A DNA stretch of 24,956 nt, taken from assembly GCA_946480015.1 (NCBI GenBank), contig CAMLIL010000087.1, positions 1-24,956 on the forward strand, in the 5' to 3' direction. Positions 21,347 to 24,956 of the stretch are shown here, piece by piece. Position 1 is the stretch's first letter, and each line of letters starts with the position of its first letter. The stretch comes from an uncultured Oxalobacteraceae bacterium. GTDB taxonomy: Bacteria > Pseudomonadota > Gammaproteobacteria > Burkholderiales > Burkholderiaceae. Position numbers and translations under genes: made by a program. Under the pieces are notes generated by a model. That model saw only the letters and a program-made list of their open reading frames with translations, did not search any database and was not told where the DNA came from.

Positions 21347-23323
21347 TCACTGCTGTGTTCGCCTGAATTCCGCCGCTTCCAGATCCCACTGGCGCTTTTG
21401 CTTGCGTTTCTGGGCGGCAGATTCTTGCAGCCGCTTATTGTTCTCCGCGACTCGTTCGCGCAAAATTGCGTCACCTCGGTTGCCGAAGTACACTCGCCGA
21501 AACTTGAACAATCCAATCCCGTTAATGAGGAACTCATTAACTTTGTCCTTAGCGAGACCAGCCATCGAGTCATGTACCCAATTATCAAAAAAATTGTAGA
21601 CCGCTGGAGGTTGAGGGACGTCGGATATGGTTTCAATAACGCTAAGAACGTCGCGCTCCGGTGAGTCCTCATCATGCAGGTAAGGATAGTTATTATCGGT
21701 CAACCATTTTTTCCATTCTTTGAGTCTTTCCCCTATTCCTTGAGCGATCTGATCATTACTGCCACTATCTACCGAATCGGTAAGCGCAAGAATCCGATCT
21801 TTGACAATCGAGCTCATTGGATACATAAGAGCCAGTCTACTGTCTGGGCTAACATTTTGAAACGGTTGACCAAAATATCGATCGAATGACTCCCCGCCCT
21901 TCATCCAATGCTTCATCGAAAGCACAACTGCCGCAATAATTGCGGTGAAATACTGCTGAGTGTCGCGCAAAAATTCCTTTTCGGTGGGGGCGCGTTTAAA
22001 GAAATTTCGGGAATAGTATTCCAGCGCGGCTGGATGGCAGTTTGGTTTTCTTCTCGCCTGATATCTATAGCTAAAATAATGCGACATATGATTGCGCATC
22101 ATTTCCTCCACCGGCCCTGGACTCACATTTGATCTGCTCATATAGTCCTTAAAGGCAGAAACCGCATCTTCTGAAGGTACCAAGGCCCCTTTTACCCGCT
22201 CGTCAAGTTCGGGAAACGTGAGGAATGGGACGCCGGCAGCAAGCGCGGCACAATACATCTCAAATCCGGCGACCCTTGCTAACGCGTCCGTTTTCCCCTG
22301 TGCAGTACTGGAATAGCCGCCTCCCACATCAGAATGCGCGCCCGGATACACATACTCCTTAACATTGGGTGGATAAATCCCATCAATGCGAACGGAATCA
22401 AGAGGAAATGTAGCTCTAACCTCATGCGCCGCAACGATATGCAGACAGCTTTCGACGCCAGGGTGTATCTGCATATTGTCGCTTGCCCAGGACTGATGGC
22501 CTTCCATACCCAGCACACCGCTAGAGTATCCGTTAGCAATTCCAACAGACGCGACGGTGTCAAAAATTCCAACGAATTGCAATCTCAGAGGAATGCCAGC
22601 AAAACGATGCACGCCATCCTCTATCTCACAGATTGCATATAACCAGTTGACAAACGCCCGGGCCTCGGCGGCGCCACGCGAGAATCCGAATACTGATAGG
22701 TTGATCTGTTCCGGAAATAGATCGCTTTTTTTTCTACCTTGAATCAGCGTCTTCAGTCGCTCTGACCATACCGTACCAAAAACACGATTGCGATGAAAAG
22801 CAAGTGACCCAATACCGCCTACCGACTGCGCTATGCGCCCCGCCTGATCATCGGGTATCAATTGTGTGCGAGCAACAAACTCGCTGACTGCGTTAAAAAT
22901 TCGAGTCAGCCCCCATATTAAGCGTGGCTCGCCGTTCCAAGACGTTCCCGTTCCTAAGCTTCCACCATCATCGTCAATCTGAGGAAATGGCGTCCCCACA
23001 CCTGGAACATAAAATCTATAATGTTTCGCAGTGCCGCGCACCATCCCATCCGGATACGCATGGAATAGCCGCACAACATTGCTATGCTTCTGCCTCGTCG
23101 GTTCACTTCGAACCGCGAGATAGTCAAGTTGTTCATTATTACCTGTTCCATCGAAGAAAATACCTACAAAAATCTGGCCGCTACACGCTATCTTTGAGGC
23201 AGATTCGGTCCGACTGGAAATCGCTCGCGCTCTTTGCATTGTTTCGCGCGCATTCAAAGGGCGCGATGCTGATCGAGACCGATTCAAATCAGGATTATGC
23301 GCAAACTGTATGTTAGCAGTCAA
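21347..23323 (-). CDS. T6SS lipase effector, Tle1 type (DUF2235 alpha/beta hydrolase)
   Basis: About 658 residues. The DUF2235 opening FVGIFFDGTGNN, the nucleophile elbow VFGFSRGAAEAR (GxSxG), the aspartate region FVGIFDTVASVG and the histidine region YVYPGAHSDVGGGY give a Ser-Asp-His triad (Ser215, Asp255, His330 from the TTG start). This is the Tle1 family of phospholipases delivered by T6SS to attack membranes of competitors. A charged tail (RLQESAAQKRKQKRQ) ends it. I prefer TTG at 23323, which has GGAGGT 5 bases upstream; GTG at 23335 is the other choice. Either start overlaps the DUF3304 gene. The vgrG, DUF4123 and DUF3304 genes upstream complete an effector cassette. The region is visibly more AT-rich than the rest of the window. 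Confidence 0.92.
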   Translation of the reverse strand: MTANIQFAHNPDLNRSRSASRPLNARETMQRARAISSRTESASKIACSGQIFVGIFFDGTGNNEQLDYLAVRSEPTRQKHSNVVRLFHAYPDGMVRGTAKHYRFYVPGVGTPFPQIDDDGGSLGTGTSWNGEPRLIWGLTRIFNAVSEFVARTQLIPDDQAGRIAQSVGGIGSLAFHRNRVFGTVWSERLKTLIQGRKKSDLFPEQINLSVFGFSRGAAEARAFVNWLYAICEIEDGVHRFAGIPLRLQFVGIFDTVASVGIANGYSSGVLGMEGHQSWASDNMQIHPGVESCLHIVAAHEVRATFPLDSVRIDGIYPPNVKEYVYPGAHSDVGGGYSSTAQGKTDALARVAGFEMYCAALAAGVPFLTFPELDERVKGALVPSEDAVSAFKDYMSRSNVSPGPVEEMMRNHMSHYFSYRYQARRKPNCHPAALEYYSRNFFKRAPTEKEFLRDTQQYFTAIIAAVVLSMKHWMKGGESFDRYFGQPFQNVSPDSRLALMYPMSSIVKDRILALTDSVDSGSNDQIAQGIGERLKEWKKWLTDNNYPYLHDEDSPERDVLSVIETISDVPQPPAVYNFFDNWVHDSMAGLAKDKVNEFLINGIGLFKFRRVYFGNRGDAILRERVAENNKRLQESAAQKRKQKRQWDLEAAEFRRTQQ

Positions 23324-23822
23324 CGGTACCTCCACCTTGTTTAGCTACCTCTCGCATTTCTTCTTTTGTTCGAAATGGTACCCAAGGGGCGATATCGCCC
23401 GCAGCCATTGGGTAGAATGGATGTTCAGGCGAGCAATTTGAAACTACAACTTTTACTTTGTGATCATCATAAAAGTGCACCTGCATTTTCCCGGGCTTTT
23501 CATATTTCGGGAGGTCTACCTCAACTGCTTGTGCGGGCGGTAAGGGGGTAGAGTCCTCTGAGCGCTTGTCGTACTCCCATTTGATTTTTAATTTAATACC
23601 AGGGCGCCACTTTCGTGGAATCGATACACAGCAAGTCTCTCCTCCACCACGCTGGGCGGCGAGGTTCGGCCCCATTCCCTCATTGACAGTAAAGTAGTAA
23701 ATGGAGAGCCGCTTCATATGGTTGTATCCCGTTATGCTGGCAGTAGCATTTCCATCGTCGCAAGCAGACAGGGCAGCAGCAACGGCTATCATAATTAACG
23801 TTCGGATTCGATTCATTTTCAT
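23313..23822 (-). CDS. DUF3304 family lipoprotein, putative Tle1 immunity protein
   Basis: 169 residues. The signal peptide (RIRTLIMIAVAAALSAC) ends in a lipobox with Cys21. The mature part carries the family pattern ITGYNHMKRLSIYYFTVNEG, RGGGETCCVSIPRKWRPG and KIKWEYD, with a CC pair and two later cysteines. DUF3304 genes are commonly next to DUF2235 effectors. As a periplasmic lipoprotein beside a membrane-attacking lipase, it is a good candidate for immunity against the cognate effector, but that is inference from context. Its 3' end contains the ribosome site and start of the effector gene, so the two are translationally coupled. The ribosome site before its own ATG is weak. Confidence 0.8.
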   Translation of the reverse strand: MKMNRIRTLIMIAVAAALSACDDGNATASITGYNHMKRLSIYYFTVNEGMGPNLAAQRGGGETCCVSIPRKWRPGIKLKIKWEYDKRSEDSTPLPPAQAVEVDLPKYEKPGKMQVHFYDDHKVKVVVSNCSPEHPFYPMAAGDIAPWVPFRTKEEMREVAKQGGGTVDC

Positions 23823-23900
23823 TTCAACACATAAATTCTGTAGTCAGTTTTCGGTCTTTCGCATGCTTCAATGGATGCAATACCGACCGCGACCTTAAAA

Positions 23901-24785
23901 TCAAACGATATTCCGCTCAACCAATAACTCCCCTAAGCACCCCGGCTCCCACCTTTGCCCTGCCAACAGCCTGGCCATCATCGATGTGCTCGAATTACTC
24001 TCGCCCGATGTCAAGCAGGCCGCAACGGCCAACGAGAAAATATCCGATTCGTTACTTACGCCGTGTTGTCCTGCCAATTCATCAGCACCCCTGACCATTT
24101 CAAAAATTTCGGATCGTTTCGCATTTGCCGGGACGATCTCCGGCATTGATTCGAGAATGAGCGCCATCATTGCGTCCGGATGCGAAGCCTCAAGCAATAG
24201 ATCTAACTGTTCCTTTTCCAGCGCAATCCCGCTCGCACTGTCAAGATTATCGGTTACCGTCGCGCAGCTGCGCAGTGTGCCGGTACGATCGAAATAAATC
24301 CACTCTTCCACCCCGCCGCTTAGCGATGCCCACTGCGGCTTCGAAAGAATGCCAGGCAAGTGGGGTAAGACTCTTGTGTCCGCAAAACGAAGCAGCATCT
24401 TCTGATCGTCGATCACCTTGACCCAATGAAGTAAAGACCAGCGCGCGCGCAGGTCCGCCAACTCCATCGTGGTTGCGACAAAACTGAGCATCGGACGCCC
24501 TTGGCAATGCCTGATTAACGCTGACAGCGATTCGGCTACCCCTTCGTCTCGCCTGATTGGGACCAGCCATGGGGCAGCATCGCGCAAGCCTTCAAACTGG
24601 CTGGCTTCGAAACAGTTGACTCCAGTATGAAAATAGGGAGCCTTGCCACCATCGGGATAGTCAAACGCGCCATCCACCAGAGCCGCCCAAGTTAAATTCG
24701 GCTTGCCGAGCATGAACTCTTTGAGCTGTGCCACCGTCTGCCCGACAGCAACGTCATCGATGACAAAGTAGACGGGATCCTTCAT
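23901..24785 (-). CDS. DUF4123 T6SS effector adaptor (chaperone)
   Basis: 294 residues from ATG at 24785, whose ATGA overlaps the vgrG stop and so fixes the start; the open frame to 24944 is a shadow of vgrG. The N-terminal half (about 5-130) fits DUF4123: YFVIDDVAV, LTWAALVDGAFDYPDGGKAPYF, APWLVPI, then SLLHWVKVIDDQKMLLRFADTRVLPHL. Proteins of this family (Tap/TEC) load an effector onto the VgrG spike encoded next to them. The C-terminal part (about 190-294) is a variable helical region probably contacting the effector. The expected cargo is Tle1, encoded two genes downstream. A 78-base gap separates it from the DUF3304 gene. Confidence 0.85.
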   Translation of the reverse strand: MKDPVYFVIDDVAVGQTVAQLKEFMLGKPNLTWAALVDGAFDYPDGGKAPYFHTGVNCFEASQFEGLRDAAPWLVPIRRDEGVAESLSALIRHCQGRPMLSFVATTMELADLRARWSLLHWVKVIDDQKMLLRFADTRVLPHLPGILSKPQWASLSGGVEEWIYFDRTGTLRSCATVTDNLDSASGIALEKEQLDLLLEASHPDAMMALILESMPEIVPANAKRSEIFEMVRGADELAGQHGVSNESDIFSLAVAACLTSGESNSSTSMMARLLAGQRWEPGCLGELLVERNIV

Positions 24786-24956
24786 GACGCCACCATCGCA
24801 AGCGGGGAGCCAGATCTCAGCGCTTTTAACAGGCACTCGATGCACACGGGCGAGCTTGACGGAAGCCGCGGCAATTGATAATCGCCGGATTCCGGCCCGG
24901 TAAAACTCTTCTTCCCCGCATGCACCGTAATCTTCCCGGGACACTGCACGGTGATA
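24782..24956 (-). CDS. vgrG: VgrG spike protein, C-terminal end only
   Basis: The first 174 bases read inward from the right edge on the minus strand give 57 residues and a stop, with no start in the window. The sequence ITVQCPGKITVHAGKKSFTG followed by PRLP is the classic DUF2345 C-terminal end of T6SS VgrG proteins (CPGxITVKAGxKSF). The last residues (VCIECLLKALRSGSPLA) are also common at VgrG ends. VgrG forms the puncturing spike tip that carries effectors. Its TGA overlaps the DUF4123 start in ATGA. The rest of the gene, and any promoter for the cassette, lies beyond the window. Confidence 0.88.
   Translation of the reverse strand, partial: ITVQCPGKITVHAGKKSFTGPESGDYQLPRLPSSSPVCIECLLKALRSGSPLAMVAS

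Noticed and set aside
24786..24944. N-terminal extension of the DUF4123 adaptor up to 24944
   Set aside because: This stretch encodes the VgrG C-terminus in another frame, and the ATGA overlap places the true adaptor start at 24785.
1..24956. CRISPR arrays, tRNA or rRNA genes, insertion sequences, att sites
   Set aside because: No regularly spaced repeats, no cloverleaf-like or rRNA sequence, and no transposase or integrase motif was seen on either strand.

Overview
The window reads as the chromosome of a GC-rich betaproteobacterium, most probably Oxalobacteraceae (Massilia, Duganella or Janthinobacterium-like). This rests on codon and protein style: many small envelope proteins, DUF3617 and glycine-zipper lipoproteins, an E. 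coli-type CTGT-N8-ACAG LexA operator, and a type VI secretion (T6SS) effector cassette. No RNA gene, CRISPR array, transposase or integrase was seen, and no gap without a gene exceeds about 300 bases.

Layout. 1-442: partial secreted protein on the minus strand. 740-2877: two-gene unit of a soluble Ser/Thr kinase and a GAF protein carrying a truncated type II secretion ATPase N-terminus. 2884-3618: convergent Crp/Fnr-type regulator. 3862-5597: envelope genes (glycine-zipper membrane protein, 48-residue membrane protein, OmpA-type lipoprotein), with a long hairpin before the last one and a terminator after it. 5735-9612: small membrane protein, convergent M16 peptidase, divergent DUF3617 protein. 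9614-11191: class IV aminotransferase and a divergent proline-rich anchored protein. 11278-15148: phospholipid-related block, with a cardiolipin-synthase-like lipoprotein convergent on an operon of PAP2 phosphatase, diacylglycerol kinase and metallophosphoesterase. 15198-16724: tandem LexA boxes driving a 70-residue protein, then an orphan sulfate-binding protein and terminator. 16848-19072: Tat-exported dienelactone hydrolase, acidic low-complexity protein and short porin. 19163-21166: LysR regulator divergent from a methyl-parathion-hydrolase-like enzyme. 21347-24956: lower-GC T6SS cassette in transcription order vgrG (partial), DUF4123 adaptor, DUF3304 lipoprotein, Tle1 lipase.

Three points stand out. 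The metallo-beta-lactamase-fold enzyme matches methyl parathion hydrolase residue by residue, yet carries what I recall as the ancestral lactonase state at all five specificity positions. A pair of perfect LexA boxes precedes an unrecognised microprotein, predicting a new SOS-regulated gene. The T6SS cassette looks horizontally acquired and is tightly coupled translationally. All family calls come from reading motifs; no database search was run.
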